Shown here: piece after piece, positions 53,813-62,681 of the stretch | How positions within the stretch are numbered: position 1 is the stretch's first letter | Layout of the letters: each line of letters starts with the position of its first letter | Origin: Gandjariella thermophila | GTDB taxonomy: Bacteria > Actinomycetota > Actinomycetes > Mycobacteriales > Pseudonocardiaceae | Reading direction: 5' to 3' | NCBI RefSeq assembly: GCF_005405885.1 | Contig: NZ_BJFL01000021.1 | Coordinates: 1-64,000 of the forward strand | DNA length: 64,000 nt | Notes under the pieces: model-generated | What the model saw: the letters and a program-made list of their open reading frames with translations, nothing else | Database searches by the model: none | What the model was told of the DNA's origin: nothing | Program-made: the position numbers and the translations under genes

Positions 53813-54841
53813 TTACGCGGGGTCCCCGGTGGTATCGAGCACGGTGCTCGGTGACGGTGCGGCGGTGGTCGCGCGGACCACCAGCTTCGGCTCCAGCAGG
53901 TGCCGCACCGGGGTGGTCCGCTGCCCGCGCACCCGCTCCAGCAGCGCCTGGCCGGCCAGCCGGCCCATCTCCATCCTGGGCTGGTCCACGGTGGTGAGCG
54001 AGATGTGCCGGAGCGCGGCCAGCGAGGTGTTGTCGTACCCGACCACCGAGACGTCCTCGGGCACCCGCAGGCCGGCGTCCTCCAGCGCGGAGATCGCGCC
54101 GATCGCGTTGAGGTCGTTGGCCGCGACGATCGCGGTCGGCGGCGGGCCGGAGGCGAGCAGTTCCCGCACCGCCCGCGCCCCGGCGGCGTCGGTGTACTCG
54201 CTGGGGACCACCACCGGGGGCAGCCCGTGCCGGCGCATCGCGGCCAGGTAGCCGCGGCGGCGGGTGCCGGACTGCGAGCCGCCACCCCCGTCCAGGTGCA
54301 CGATCCTGGTGTGGCCCAGCGAGACCAGGTGGTCCACGGCCAGCCCACAGCCGGTCTGCCCGTCGTCGTTCACCGTGTCCACAGCAGACAGTCGGGAGGA
54401 TCGGGAGACCAGTACCACCGGGCCCTGCTCGGCGGCGGCCGCGATCGCCGAGGCCGGCACCACCGGCCCGAGCAGGGCCAGCCCGGCCGGGCGGAAGGAG
54501 AGCAGGCTGGCCACCGCCCTGCGCTCCCTCGGCGCGCTGCGCCCACCGGTGTTGATGATCAGCTCGAAGCCCTCTGCGCTGGCCGCCTCGTCCAGCCCGT
54601 CCACCACCTCCGCGAAGAAGGCGTTGTGCAGGTCGGAGACTAGGACGCCGAGCACCGTGGAGGTGCGGCTGGCCAGCGAGCGCGCCATCGCGTGCGGTGA
54701 GTAGCCCAGTTCCGCGGCGGCGCGCAGCACCGCGGCCCGCCGCTGCTCGCTCACCTTGGGGGAGCCGCGCATCACCAGGGACACCAGGGCGCGCGAGACG
54801 CCGGCACGGCGTGCCACGTCCTCCATGGTCGGCCGGCTCAC
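53813..54841 (-). CDS. LacI-family repressor, probably of the inositol-type operon
   Basis: A 342-residue LacI/GalR regulator. The helix-turn-helix and hinge span residues 6-60 (MEDVARRAGVSRALVSLVM, then GYSPHAMARSLASR). The effector-binding domain follows with VLGVLVSDLHNAFFAEVVDG and VPEDVSVVGYDNTSLAAL. It is divergent from iolG, and two palindromic operators occur in the shared spacer, so it most likely represses the operon until an inositol-like sugar binds. The GTG at 54841 (VSRPTMEDV) or the adjacent GTG at 54844 starts the protein; its leader shares a 24-bp block with that of the iolE-like gene. Confidence 0.93.
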   Translation of the reverse strand: MSRPTMEDVARRAGVSRALVSLVMRGSPKVSEQRRAAVLRAAAELGYSPHAMARSLASRTSTVLGVLVSDLHNAFFAEVVDGLDEAASAEGFELIINTGGRSAPRERRAVASLLSFRPAGLALLGPVVPASAIAAAAEQGPVVLVSRSSRLSAVDTVNDDGQTGCGLAVDHLVSLGHTRIVHLDGGGGSQSGTRRRGYLAAMRRHGLPPVVVPSEYTDAAGARAVRELLASGPPPTAIVAANDLNAIGAISALEDAGLRVPEDVSVVGYDNTSLAALRHISLTTVDQPRMEMGRLAGQALLERVRGQRTTPVRHLLEPKLVVRATTAAPSPSTVLDTTGDPA

Positions 54842-54851
54842 CACGCCTTCC

Positions 54852-54875
54852 TTTCCGCGAGTTCGCGCGCGACCG
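54852..54875. repeat. 24-bp block shared with the iolE-like leader, copy in the lacI leader
   Basis: TTTCCGCGAGTTCGCGCGCG plus ACCG is the exact reverse complement of 56200-56223. In both cases it lies just upstream of a start codon, in the orientation of the gene, and includes the GGAAA of the ribosome site. Confidence 0.75.
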
Positions 54876-55058
54876 CGATCGCGTCGCGAGGACGCGCCAG
54901 ACGCGCCCCGGTCACGTCCCGCGGCACGGCGCCCTGCCACCGCGATCGCGGGGCCTGGCGGCCATGCCGCGCAACGTGGTCGAGTTGGCTGCCGCGGCTT
55001 GGCGCACACATCAGGGAGCCTCCTCACCCCTCGTTGTGCCCGAAATTGGCCGTGACCC

Positions 55059-55086
55059 TTGACACGAGTGTGAGCGAGGCTACAGC
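55059..55086 (+). promoter_or_regulatory. Promoter of the inositol-type operon
   Basis: A perfect -35 hexamer TTGACA (55059-55064) is followed after 16 bases by TACAGC (55081-55086) as a likely -10 element. The two LacI operators lie immediately downstream, where bound repressor would block transcription. Confidence 0.5.
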
Positions 55087-55087
55087 A

Positions 55088-55117
55088 TTAGCGCGCTCCA
55101 ACCAATAGAGCGCTCTA
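55088..55117. promoter_or_regulatory. Two LacI-type operators upstream of iolG
   Basis: TTAGCGCGCTCCAA (55088-55101) and TAGAGCGCTCTA (55106-55117, a perfect 12-bp palindrome) are typical LacI/GalR operators with a central CG. Centres are 17 bases apart. They lie between the promoter and the iolG start and face the divergent lacI gene. Confidence 0.7.
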
Positions 55118-55152
55118 ACGATCAACCGCAGCTACCAGGACGGAGACCCCGG

Positions 55153-56154
55153 ATGCGGATAGGAGTTGCCGGAGTCGGGCGGATCGGCGCCATGCACGCG
55201 GCCAACCTCGCCGCGCTGGGCCGGCTCGAGGGGGTGGTGCTGTTCGACCCGGTGCCCGGCCGCGCGGAACAGGTCGCCGGGCAGTTCGGCTCCGGTGTGA
55301 CCCACGTCGACGACCTCGACGGGCTGCTGTCCGTATGCGACGGCGTGCTGCTGGCCACCCCCACCGACACCCACCCCGCGATGCTGCGCCGCTGCCTGGC
55401 CGCGCGGGTCCCGGCGCTGTGCGAGAAGCCGATCGCCAGTGACCTGGACGAGATGCGCGCCCTGGTGGACGAGGTGGAGGCGTCCGGGGTGGAGGTGCTG
55501 GTCGGCTTCCAGCGGCGGTTCGACCCCGCCGTGGTCGAGTTGCACCGCCGGATCCGCGGCGGCGAGGTGGGCACGGTCTACCTGGTGCGCGCCATTGGCA
55601 ACGACGCGCGGCCGCCGGAGGCCGGCTACCTGCCCGGCTCCGGCGGCATCTTCCGGGACCTGCTGATCCACGACCTGGACGCGGTTCCGTGGTTGGTCGG
55701 CGAGCCGGTCGAGGAGGTGTTCGCGTCTGGGTCGGTGCTGGTCGACCAGGCCTTCGCGGCCGCGGACGACGTGGACAACGCGGTCGCGGTGCTCCGGTTC
55801 GCCGGCGGTGCGCACGCGATGCTCGCCGGTGGCCGGCACGACCCGCTGGGCTACGACCACCGCATCGAGGTGCTGGGCAGCAAGGACTCGCTGGCCGTCG
55901 GCGTGGACCCGCGCACGCCGCTGACCTCGCTGGAACCCGACGGTCCCCGGGTCGCCGAGGACGCCTACCCGGGGTTCGCCGAGCGGTTCCGCCGCGCCTA
56001 CCTCAACGAGATGGCGGTGTTCGCCGACGTCGTCGCGGGCCGGGCGGCCAACCCGTCCCCGGCCCGCGACAGCCTGGTCAGCCTGCGGCTCGCGCAGGCC
56101 TGCGAGGAGTCCCGCCGCTCCGGCGCCCCGGTCCGGATCGGGGTGCCGGCATGA
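55153..56154 (+). CDS. iolG: Inositol 2-dehydrogenase-like Gfo/Idh/MocA oxidoreductase
   Basis: A 333-residue NAD-dependent oxidoreductase. The Rossmann motif GVAGVGRIGAMHAANLAAL is at the start, the catalytic EKPIA at about 96-100, and DLLIHDLDAVPWLVGEPV carries the substrate-site Asp/His. In the IolG group it oxidises myo-inositol to scyllo-inosose; a related polyol or sugar could be the true substrate. It is the first gene of an operon of six, with operators directly upstream. Its stop is 79 bases before the iolE-like ATG. Confidence 0.9.
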   Translation: MRIGVAGVGRIGAMHAANLAALGRLEGVVLFDPVPGRAEQVAGQFGSGVTHVDDLDGLLSVCDGVLLATPTDTHPAMLRRCLAARVPALCEKPIASDLDEMRALVDEVEASGVEVLVGFQRRFDPAVVELHRRIRGGEVGTVYLVRAIGNDARPPEAGYLPGSGGIFRDLLIHDLDAVPWLVGEPVEEVFASGSVLVDQAFAAADDVDNAVAVLRFAGGAHAMLAGGRHDPLGYDHRIEVLGSKDSLAVGVDPRTPLTSLEPDGPRVAEDAYPGFAERFRRAYLNEMAVFADVVAGRAANPSPARDSLVSLRLAQACEESRRSGAPVRIGVPA

Positions 56155-56199
56155 GTTGGCCCGTCTCAAGCCGGGACCACAGCGCGCGCTGGGGCCGAG

Positions 56200-56223
56200 C
56201 GGTCGCGCGCGAACTCGCGGAAA
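56200..56223 (+). repeat. 24-bp block shared with the lacI leader, copy before the iolE-like gene
   Basis: CGGTCGCGCGCGAACTCGCG plus GAAA directly precedes the AGGA ribosome site of the iolE-like gene. The same 24 bases precede lacI at 54852-54875 on the other strand. Confidence 0.75.
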
Positions 56224-56233
56224 AGGACGCAAC

Positions 56234-57130
56234 ATGACCGTGAAGATCGCCGCCGCGCCGATCTCGTGGGGCGTCTGCGAGGTACCCGGCTGGGGTCGGG
56301 TGCTCCCGCCGGCCACCGTGCTCGGCGAGATGGCCGACCTCGGACTTGCCGCCACCGAACTCGGCCCACCCGGTTACCTGCCCACCCGCCCGGCGGATCT
56401 CAAGGGGCTGCTCGCCGGGCACGATCTCGACCTGGTCGGCGGGTTCCTCGCGGTGGTGCTGCACGACGCCGCGGCTGCGGAGTCCACAGTGGACGCGGCG
56501 GAGCGGTCCGCGGCGCTGCTCGCCTCGGCCGGCGCCGAGGTGCTGGTGCTCGCCGCGGCCACCGGCTTGGACGGCTACGACGAGCGGCCCACCCTCGGTG
56601 TCGCGCAGTGGCGGCGGCTGGTGGACACCGCCGCCAGGGTGCGGGACGTGGCCGCCCGGCACGGGCTGCGTACCGTGCTGCACCCGCACGTGGGCACCCA
56701 CGTGGAGCGGACCGGCGAGGTGGAGCGCTTCCTCGCCGATTCCGATCTGCCGCTGTGCCTGGACACCGGTCACCTGCTGATCGGTGGCACCGATCCGGTG
56801 CAACTGGCCCGCCGGCACCCGGACCGGATCGGGCACCTGCACCTCAAGGACGTCCGCGCCGACCTCGCCGAGGCGGTCCGCACCGGACGGCTCGGCTACG
56901 CCGAGGCGGTGCGCCGGGGCATCTACGTGCCGCTCGGCGACGGCGACGTGGACGTCGAATCCATGGTCCGGTTCGTGCATGGCGCCGGTTACCGGGGCTG
57001 GTACGTGCTCGAGCAGGACACCGCGCTGGGCGAGGCGGACCCGGTCGACCTACCGGCCAGGCACACCGCGCGCAGCCTCGACCATCTCGACCGCATCATC
57101 GGTCGGCTACCCGCCGGCGGGCGGCCGTGA
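56234..57130 (+). CDS. Sugar-phosphate isomerase/epimerase (IolE-like)
   Basis: A 298-residue xylose-isomerase-like TIM-barrel protein. It begins MTVKIAAAPISWGVCEVPGW, as inosose dehydratases (IolE) do. Metal-binding segments appear in LHPHVGTHVERTGE, LCLDTGHLLIGG and IGHLHLKDV. If iolG makes scyllo-inosose, this enzyme would dehydrate it; an isomerase role (IolI or IolH) cannot be excluded. A GGAAAAGG site precedes the ATG at 56234. It is co-oriented and co-transcribed with iolG and the transporter. Confidence 0.88.
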   Translation: MTVKIAAAPISWGVCEVPGWGRVLPPATVLGEMADLGLAATELGPPGYLPTRPADLKGLLAGHDLDLVGGFLAVVLHDAAAAESTVDAAERSAALLASAGAEVLVLAAATGLDGYDERPTLGVAQWRRLVDTAARVRDVAARHGLRTVLHPHVGTHVERTGEVERFLADSDLPLCLDTGHLLIGGTDPVQLARRHPDRIGHLHLKDVRADLAEAVRTGRLGYAEAVRRGIYVPLGDGDVDVESMVRFVHGAGYRGWYVLEQDTALGEADPVDLPARHTARSLDHLDRIIGRLPAGGRP

Positions 57131-57197
57131 CGCCGCACCTCCGAGGACGATGACGTCCTCGCCCTCCCGACTCCCCTTCCCCACGAGGAGACCGACA

Positions 57198-58232
57198 ATG
57201 ACGTCACCCCAGCTCTTCGAACCCCCGGCCGGCCGCCGGCCCCGCCGCGTGCGGGCCCTGCTTGGTTCGGCGCTCGCCGCCGGTGCGCTGCTGGTCGCCG
57301 GCTGCTCCGGCCCCGCGGCCAGCAACGCGCCCACCGCCACCTCCGGCGGCGGATCCGGCGGCAGCGGCGGGCCCATGCACGTCGCGGTGATCACCCACGG
57401 CACCGCGGGCGACGCGTTCTGGAACGTGGTCAAGAACGGGGCCCAGGCCGCCGGCCGGCAACTCGGCGTCCAGGTCGACTACAACTCCGACGGCGACCCG
57501 GGCAACCAGGCCAAGCTGATCGACAACGCGGTGGCCCAGCACGTGGACGGCCTGGTCGTGTCGATGGCCAACCCGGACGCGCTGAAGACGTCCATCCAGA
57601 ACGCGGTCAAGGCCGGCATCCCGGTGGTCACCATCAACTCCGGAGGGAGCCGCAGCGCCGAGTTCGGCGCCATCGCGCACGTCGGCCAGGACGAGACCAT
57701 CGCCGGCCAGGAGGCGGGCAAGCGGCTCGCCGCGGCCGGGAAGACCAAGGTGCTGTGCGTGATCCACGAGGCCGGCAACGTCGGGCTCAACCAGCGCTGC
57801 GACGGCGTCCGCCAGGGCTTCGGCGGTGGGCAGGTGCAGAACCTGCAGGTGGACATCAATAACCCGACCGACGTGCAGTCCCGGATCAAGGGCGCGCTGG
57901 AGTCCGACAACTCCGTCGACGCGGTGCTCACGCTGAACCCGCAGGTGGCCTCCAGCGCGGTGAACGCGGTCAACGAGGCGCACTCCAAGGCTGCGGTGGC
58001 CACCTTCGACCTGAACTCCGACGTGGCCTCCGAGGTCGCTTCCGGCCAGGTGCTCTTCGCCGTCGACCAGCAGCAGTACGAGCAGGGCTACCTGCCGATC
58101 GTGATGCTCAAGCTGTACCACGACAACGCCAACACGGTGGGCGGCGGGCGCCCGGTGCTGACCGGGCCGGGCTTCGTGGAGAAGTCCAATGTGGACAAGG
58201 TCGCCAAGTATGCCCAGCAGGGCACGCGGTAG
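57198..58232 (+). CDS. Sugar ABC transporter substrate-binding lipoprotein
   Basis: A 344-residue periplasmic-binding-protein type I (RbsB-like) protein. The lipobox LLVAGC (Cys36) is followed by a Gly/Ser linker and then the two-lobed sugar-binding fold (VAVITHGTAGDAFWNVVKNG, VDGLVVSMANPDALKTSI, INSGGSRSAEFGAIAHVGQD and VLTLNPQVASSAVNAV). It captures the inositol-like substrate at the cell surface and delivers it to the permease. A GAGGAG site precedes the ATG at 57198. The permease gene follows 69 bases later. Confidence 0.93.
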   Translation: MTSPQLFEPPAGRRPRRVRALLGSALAAGALLVAGCSGPAASNAPTATSGGGSGGSGGPMHVAVITHGTAGDAFWNVVKNGAQAAGRQLGVQVDYNSDGDPGNQAKLIDNAVAQHVDGLVVSMANPDALKTSIQNAVKAGIPVVTINSGGSRSAEFGAIAHVGQDETIAGQEAGKRLAAAGKTKVLCVIHEAGNVGLNQRCDGVRQGFGGGQVQNLQVDINNPTDVQSRIKGALESDNSVDAVLTLNPQVASSAVNAVNEAHSKAAVATFDLNSDVASEVASGQVLFAVDQQQYEQGYLPIVMLKLYHDNANTVGGGRPVLTGPGFVEKSNVDKVAKYAQQGTR

Positions 58233-58301
58233 GGAGGCGGTGTCGATGACCGTCCCCGACCGCGGCCCCGACCGCCCACTCGGGAAGGGGGTGAGGGGCC
58301 G

Positions 58302-59384
58302 ATGACCCGCCAGACGGCGGTGCCGGACGCGGCCGCCGCGCCGGCGCCCGGGCCGGCATCGGCCGGGGACGAGCGGCTGGCCCGTACCCGGCTGCTCAAC
58401 CAGCTCGTGGTGCGCCCGGAACTCGGCTCGGTGCTCGGCGCCGTGCTGGTGTTCGTGCTGTTCTCCGTGGTCACTGACCGGTTCCTCACCCCGTCCGGGG
58501 TGGCCACCTGGCTGGACGACTCCGCGACCCTGGGCATCATGGCGGTGGCCGTCTCGCTGCTGATGATCGGCGGCGAGTTCGACCTCTCCGCCGGCGTGAT
58601 GACCGCGTCCACCTCGCTGGTCACCGCGATCTTCGCCACCCAGCTCGGCTGGAACACCTGGGCGGCGCTCGCCGCGTCGCTGGTGTTCGCGCTGCTCGTC
58701 GGGTTCCTCAACGGGTGGCTGGTGATGCGCACCGGGTTGCCCAGCTTCATCATCACGCTGGCTTCGTTCCTCATGCTGCAGGGCCTGAACCTGGGCGTGA
58801 CCCGGCTGATGACCGGCACGGTGCAGGTGTCCGGCATGCGGTCGGCGGCCGGCTACGCGTCCTCCGGGTTCGTCTTCGCGTCCACCATGGACATCGGCGG
58901 CACCACCATCCAGGTGTCCATCCTGTGGTGGCTGCTGGTCACCGCGGTGGCGTCCTGGGTGCTGATGCGCACCCCGTTCGGCAACTGGATCTTTGCGGTG
59001 GGCGGCTCCTCGGCCAGCGCCCGCGCGGTCGGCGTGCCGGTCACCCGCACGAAGATCCTGCTGTTCATGACCACCGCGACCGCGGCGTGGCTGGTCGGCA
59101 GCATCAACATCCTGCGGTTCACCACCGCGCAGGCCAACCAGGGCATCGGGCTGGAGCTGCAGTTCATCGTCGCCGCGGTGGTCGGCGGCTGCCTGCTCAC
59201 CGGCGGGTTCGGCTCGGCGGTCGGCGCGGCCGTCGGTGCGCTGATCTTCGGCATGGCCCGGCAGGGCATCGTGTTCGCCCGCTGGGAGAGCGACTGGTTC
59301 CAGCTCTTCCTCGGCGCCATGCTGCTGGCCGCGGTCCTGGTGAACAACGCCTTCCGCCGCCGGGCGGAACGGGTGAGGAGGTGA
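58302..59384 (+). CDS. Sugar ABC transporter permease
   Basis: A 360-residue inner-membrane permease of the RbsC/BPD_transp_2 family with about ten hydrophobic helices between residues 45 and 345. Diagnostic segments are [39 protein letters not shown] and [18 protein letters not shown], the cytoplasmic loop that docks the ATPase. The homodimer would form the channel for the inositol-type sugar. The stop overlaps the GTG of the ATPase gene (GTGA). Confidence 0.93.
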   Translation: MTRQTAVPDAAAAPAPGPASAGDERLARTRLLNQLVVRPELGSVLGAVLVFVLFSVVTDRFLTPSGVATWLDDSATLGIMAVAVSLLMIGGEFDLSAGVMTASTSLVTAIFATQLGWNTWAALAASLVFALLVGFLNGWLVMRTGLPSFIITLASFLMLQGLNLGVTRLMTGTVQVSGMRSAAGYASSGFVFASTMDIGGTTIQVSILWWLLVTAVASWVLMRTPFGNWIFAVGGSSASARAVGVPVTRTKILLFMTTATAAWLVGSINILRFTTAQANQGIGLELQFIVAAVVGGCLLTGGFGSAVGAAVGALIFGMARQGIVFARWESDWFQLFLGAMLLAAVLVNNAFRRRAERVRR

Positions 59385-60184
59385 GCCGGGTGACCGCTGG
59401 ACTGATCGAGGTCCGCGACGTCGGCAAGACCTTCGGCAGCGTGATCGCGCTGCGCGAGGTGTCCACTGTGGTCAACGCCGGCCAGGTGACCTGCGTGCTC
59501 GGCGACAACGGCGCCGGCAAGTCCACCCTGATCAAGATCCTGGCGGGGGCGCACCAGCACGACACCGGCGAGTTCCTGGTGGACGGTGCGCCGGTGCGGT
59601 TCAACTCGCCGAGGGACGCGCTGGAACGCGGCATCGCCACCGTCTACCAGGATCTCGCGGTCGTTCCGCTGATGAGCGTGTGGCGGAACTTCTTCCTCGG
59701 TTCCGAACCGAAGGTGGGCTGGGGACCGTTCACCATGGTCGACCGCCGGAAGGCCAAGGAGCTGACCAGGGCCTCCCTGGCCGAGTTGGGCATCGACCTG
59801 CGCGACGTGGAGCAGCCGGTGGGCACGCTCTCCGGCGGCGAGCGGCAGTGCGTGGCCATCGCCCGCGCCGTGCACTTCGGCGCCCGGGTGCTGATCCTGG
59901 ACGAGCCCACCGCCGCGCTCGGCGTCAAGCAGGCCGGCGTGGTGCTCAGGTACGTGGCCCAGGCCCGCGACCGCGGCCTCGGGGTGGTGCTGATCACCCA
60001 CAACCCGCACCACGCCTACCCGGTCGGCGACCGGTTCCTGCTGCTCAAGCGGGGCCGCAGCCTGGGTTGCTTCGACAAGGCGGACATCACCCTGGCGGAG
60101 CTGACCAGGCAGATGGCCGGGGGCGCGGAACTGGAGGCGCTGGAACACGAGTTGCGCGCGGTCGGCGCGGTGGACGGCGGCTGA
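59381..60184 (+). CDS. Sugar ABC transporter ATP-binding protein (single domain)
   Basis: A 267-residue ATPase with one nucleotide-binding domain: Walker [10 protein letters not shown], the Q-loop segment [19 protein letters not shown], signature [11 protein letters not shown], Walker [13 protein letters not shown], and the His switch in LITHNPHHA. Most ribose/inositol transporters of this family use a duplicated RbsA-type ATPase of about 500 residues; the single-domain FrcA-like form means two copies pair. It begins at GTG 59381 overlapping the permease stop. Its own stop overlaps the iolC ATG by one base. Confidence 0.94.
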   Translation: MSRVTAGLIEVRDVGKTFGSVIALREVSTVVNAGQVTCVLGDNGAGKSTLIKILAGAHQHDTGEFLVDGAPVRFNSPRDALERGIATVYQDLAVVPLMSVWRNFFLGSEPKVGWGPFTMVDRRKAKELTRASLAELGIDLRDVEQPVGTLSGGERQCVAIARAVHFGARVLILDEPTAALGVKQAGVVLRYVAQARDRGLGVVLITHNPHHAYPVGDRFLLLKRGRSLGCFDKADITLAELTRQMAGGAELEALEHELRAVGAVDGG

Positions 60185-61128
60185 TGGCCGTCCCGGAACT
60201 GCTCACCGTGGGCCGGGTGGGGGTGGACCTGTACCCGGAGCAGAGCGGCGTGCCGCTGGCCGAGGTGCGCAGCTTCGCCAAGTCGCTCGGCGGCACCGCG
60301 ACCAACGTCGCGGTGGCCGCCGCGCGGCTCGGCCGGCGGTCCGCCGTGCTCACCAAGGTCGGCCCGGACGGTTTCGGCGACTACGTCCGGCAGGCGCTGA
60401 CCGGTTTCGGCGTGTCGCCGGAGTTCGTCGGCACCGCTGAGGACCTGCTCACCCCGGTGGTGTTCTGCGCGCTGGACCCGCCGGCCGACCCGCCGCTGCT
60501 GTTCTACCGGCTGCCCACCGCCCCGGATCTCACGCTCACCGAGGTCGACGTGCCCTGGGACGTGGTCCACGAGGTGCCGCTGCTCTGGGTGACCGGCACC
60601 GGCGTGTGCGCCGAGCCGGCCCGGTCCACCCAGCGCCGCATGCTGGCCCACCGCGGCCGGCGCGAGCACACCGTGCTGGACCTCGACTACCGGCCGATGT
60701 TCTGGTCCGATGTGGACAAGGCGCGGCGGGAGATCGGCTGGATGCTGGACCACGTCACGGTCGCGGTCGGCAACCGGACCGAGGCGGAGGTGGCCGTGGG
60801 CACCGCCGACCCGGACGAGGCGGCGCGCCGCATGCTGGACCGCGGGGTGCGGCTGGTGATGGTCAAGAAGGGCGCGGAAGGCGTGCTGGTGGCTACCCCG
60901 GAGGGCAGTTGGACCGTGCCGCCGCGCCCGGTCGACGTGGTGTGCGGGCTGGGAGCCGGTGACGCGTTCGGCGGCGCGCTCGCGCACGGCCTGCTCGCCG
61001 GCTGGGACCCGGTGCGCATCGCCGGCTACGCCAACGCGGCGGGCGCCCTGGTGGCCGCCCGGTTGGCCTGCGCGGACGCCATGCCGGACGCGGCCGAGGT
61101 CGAGGCGTTCCTCGCCGCCGCCGGCTGA
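60184..61128 (+). CDS. iolC: 5-dehydro-2-deoxygluconokinase-like PfkB carbohydrate kinase
   Basis: A 314-residue PfkB-family kinase. The start LLTVGRVGVDLYPEQSGVPL with SFAKSLGGTATNVAVAAARLG follows IolC closely. The C-terminal PfkB signature CGLGAGDAFGGALAHGLL carries the catalytic Asp. IolC phosphorylates 5-dehydro-2-deoxygluconate late in inositol breakdown. The enzymes that should make and use its substrate (IolD, IolB, IolJ, IolA) are not in the operon. The ATG overlaps the ATPase stop by one base (TGATG). A strong terminator follows about 230 bases later. Confidence 0.9.
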   Translation: MAVPELLTVGRVGVDLYPEQSGVPLAEVRSFAKSLGGTATNVAVAAARLGRRSAVLTKVGPDGFGDYVRQALTGFGVSPEFVGTAEDLLTPVVFCALDPPADPPLLFYRLPTAPDLTLTEVDVPWDVVHEVPLLWVTGTGVCAEPARSTQRRMLAHRGRREHTVLDLDYRPMFWSDVDKARREIGWMLDHVTVAVGNRTEAEVAVGTADPDEAARRMLDRGVRLVMVKKGAEGVLVATPEGSWTVPPRPVDVVCGLGAGDAFGGALAHGLLAGWDPVRIAGYANAAGALVAARLACADAMPDAAEVEAFLAAAG

Positions 61129-61218
61129 CCTTCGGGGTGGGAACACCGTCACCCCGGGAACAACCCGCCGCGCGGGTGTGCACGAACGTTCGGCATCACT
61201 CGAACGATGCCTCTGACA

Positions 61219-61269
61219 GCCTGTTCCGGAACCGGACCGACCCTGCGGTGACGAGTATGGGAACGCGCC
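61219..61269 (+). repeat. 51-bp dispersed intergenic repeat, copy 2
   Basis: Begins GCCTGTTCCGGAACC and ends ATGGGAACGCGCC; about 46 of 51 positions agree with 6997-7046, 54 kb away. It lies at the right border of the inositol-type operon. Confidence 0.65.
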
Positions 61270-61360
61270 AGCCGGGAACCTACTGAGCCACCCGGCCACG
61301 CGTCCGGCACTGGTGCGCAGGAAACGCGCACCGTCGCAGGGTCGCTTCGGCCGGGCACAT

Positions 61361-61402
61361 CGAAGGGTTGGACCCGCCGTGGCGGGCGGGTCCAACCCTT
61401 CG
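61361..61402. terminator. 18-bp perfect-stem bidirectional terminator
   Basis: CGAAGGGTTGGACCCGCC (61361-61378) is exactly complementary to 61385-61402, with a 6-base loop. It separates the convergent iolC and DUF3073 genes. Confidence 0.88.
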
Positions 61403-61415
61403 AGTCAGCGTGCGG

Positions 61416-61598
61416 TCAACGACGGTACTCGTCGTACTCGTCGTCGTACGGGTCCTCGAACCTGTCTTCGTCGTGCCGGTTGCCCGAGGACTTGCCGGAC
61501 AGCTCGCGCTGCAGGGCCTCGAAGTCCGTAGGGGGAGTGTTGTACTTGAGCTCTCGGGCTACCTTCGTCTGCTTGGCCTTCTGTCGGCCGCGCCCCAT
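61416..61598 (-). CDS. DUF3073 family protein
   Basis: A 60-residue basic-then-acidic protein (MGRGRQKAKQTKVARELKYN, ending in an Asp/Glu/Tyr-rich tail). It belongs to the actinobacterial DUF3073 family, usually encoded right after purM; the function is unknown. The charged tail and basic head suggest interaction with nucleic acid or a ribosomal component, which is speculative. The ATG at 61598 follows GAGGGGGTCGAGCC; six extra codons upstream are not conserved. Confidence 0.92.
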   Translation of the reverse strand: MGRGRQKAKQTKVARELKYNTPPTDFEALQRELSGKSSGNRHDEDRFEDPYDDEYDEYRR

Positions 61599-61782
61599 GG
61601 CTCGACCCCCTCGCACAGTGACGGGGCGGCCGGGGGAACGGCGGCCCCGCTCGTCTCGACAACTAGTTCCTGGTAACTACCGTACCGTGCCGATGGGGTT
61701 CCATGCGACGCGGCAGGGGTGTGGATGAGTTGATGTCCACTGCGCCTCTCCTCGCCCCGCGGCGCCGTGCCACCATGGGCAC

Positions 61783-62676
61783 GTGCCTCAGCCGTTCGTC
61801 GCCTACCTGAGGGTGTACGAACCGTTGTCGGCGTTTGACGCTCCGTTGGCGGAGCGGCTGCGGGAGGTCGCCGAGCGCGCCCCGCTGCCGCATTCAGCCG
61901 TCGGTGAACGTGAGCGCGAGCTGTGGCTTCGATCACAGTTGGCGGCGTCGCCCCGGCTGTTGCCCGGCGAGCTCCCCAACGGCAGCGCGGACCCGGCCGC
62001 ACCCCTGGACGTGCTGACCCTGGACCCCGCCGACGTGCCGGTCGACGAGACGGCCACCGTCGGGGCGGGGCCGCTGGTCTGCCCGCTGGACGTCCGGCCC
62101 CGGGCGGCCGCCGCCCTGGTGGGCTTCATGGCCAGCGCCTCGGTGCCGCTGCGCGAGGTGGCGCTGGGCGTGTCCGCCGAGACGGCGCGGTCCCGGGCGT
62201 CCTCGGTGATGGCCGAACTGTCCGGCGGCGCGGTGCACGTCGTGTCCAGCACCTGGACGGTGCCGCTGCCCTGGTTCGCCCTGTTCGACCCGGAGGCCAA
62301 GCACGTGGTGCTGGCGCCGAGGGACGACCCGGCCCGCCAGGTCTGCTGGCGCACCGCGATGACCGACGCCCGGCGGCGCACCGCCAGGGCGCACGCGGTG
62401 GCCCGCTCGGCGCTCGGCGAGGACGGCCCGGTCCGGGTGCTGCGGGACACCGGAAGGTGGCTGGAGCACTTCCACCCGCACTCGGCCGTCGAGCTGGACT
62501 ACGGCGGGCTGGTGCAGCTCATGGACGACGAGACGCTGCTCGCGGATACCTCGGCGGAGGACGTCAACGCCATCGTGGCGGCGCTGGAGGTGGCCGACGC
62601 GGATGAGGTGGCCAAGCGCTACGAGCGGCTCCGCGAGTTCTGGGGCGACGTGGCCGCGCACGAGCGCTACGGCTGA
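61783..62676 (+). CDS. Conserved actinobacterial protein of unknown function
   Basis: A 297-residue soluble protein that I recognise only as a conserved hypothetical next to DUF3073 in this group. It begins VPQPFVAYLRVYEPLSAFDA, has LVCPLDVRPRAAAALVGFMA and WFALFDPEAKHVVL in the middle, and ends VAKRYERLREFWGDVAAHER. No signal peptide, membrane helix or catalytic motif is evident. Its stop is 5 bases from the convergent rsiG stop. The GTG at 61783 gives the natural start. Confidence 0.8.
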   Translation: MPQPFVAYLRVYEPLSAFDAPLAERLREVAERAPLPHSAVGERERELWLRSQLAASPRLLPGELPNGSADPAAPLDVLTLDPADVPVDETATVGAGPLVCPLDVRPRAAAALVGFMASASVPLREVALGVSAETARSRASSVMAELSGGAVHVVSSTWTVPLPWFALFDPEAKHVVLAPRDDPARQVCWRTAMTDARRRTARAHAVARSALGEDGPVRVLRDTGRWLEHFHPHSAVELDYGGLVQLMDDETLLADTSAEDVNAIVAALEVADADEVAKRYERLREFWGDVAAHERYG

Positions 62677-62681
62677 CGCGG

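Larger units (their letters stand above)
61129..61415. other. Spacer between iolC and the DUF3073 gene
   Basis: Contains the second 50-bp dispersed repeat (61219-61269) and a bidirectional hairpin terminator (61361-61402). No gene is seen on either strand. Confidence 0.6.
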
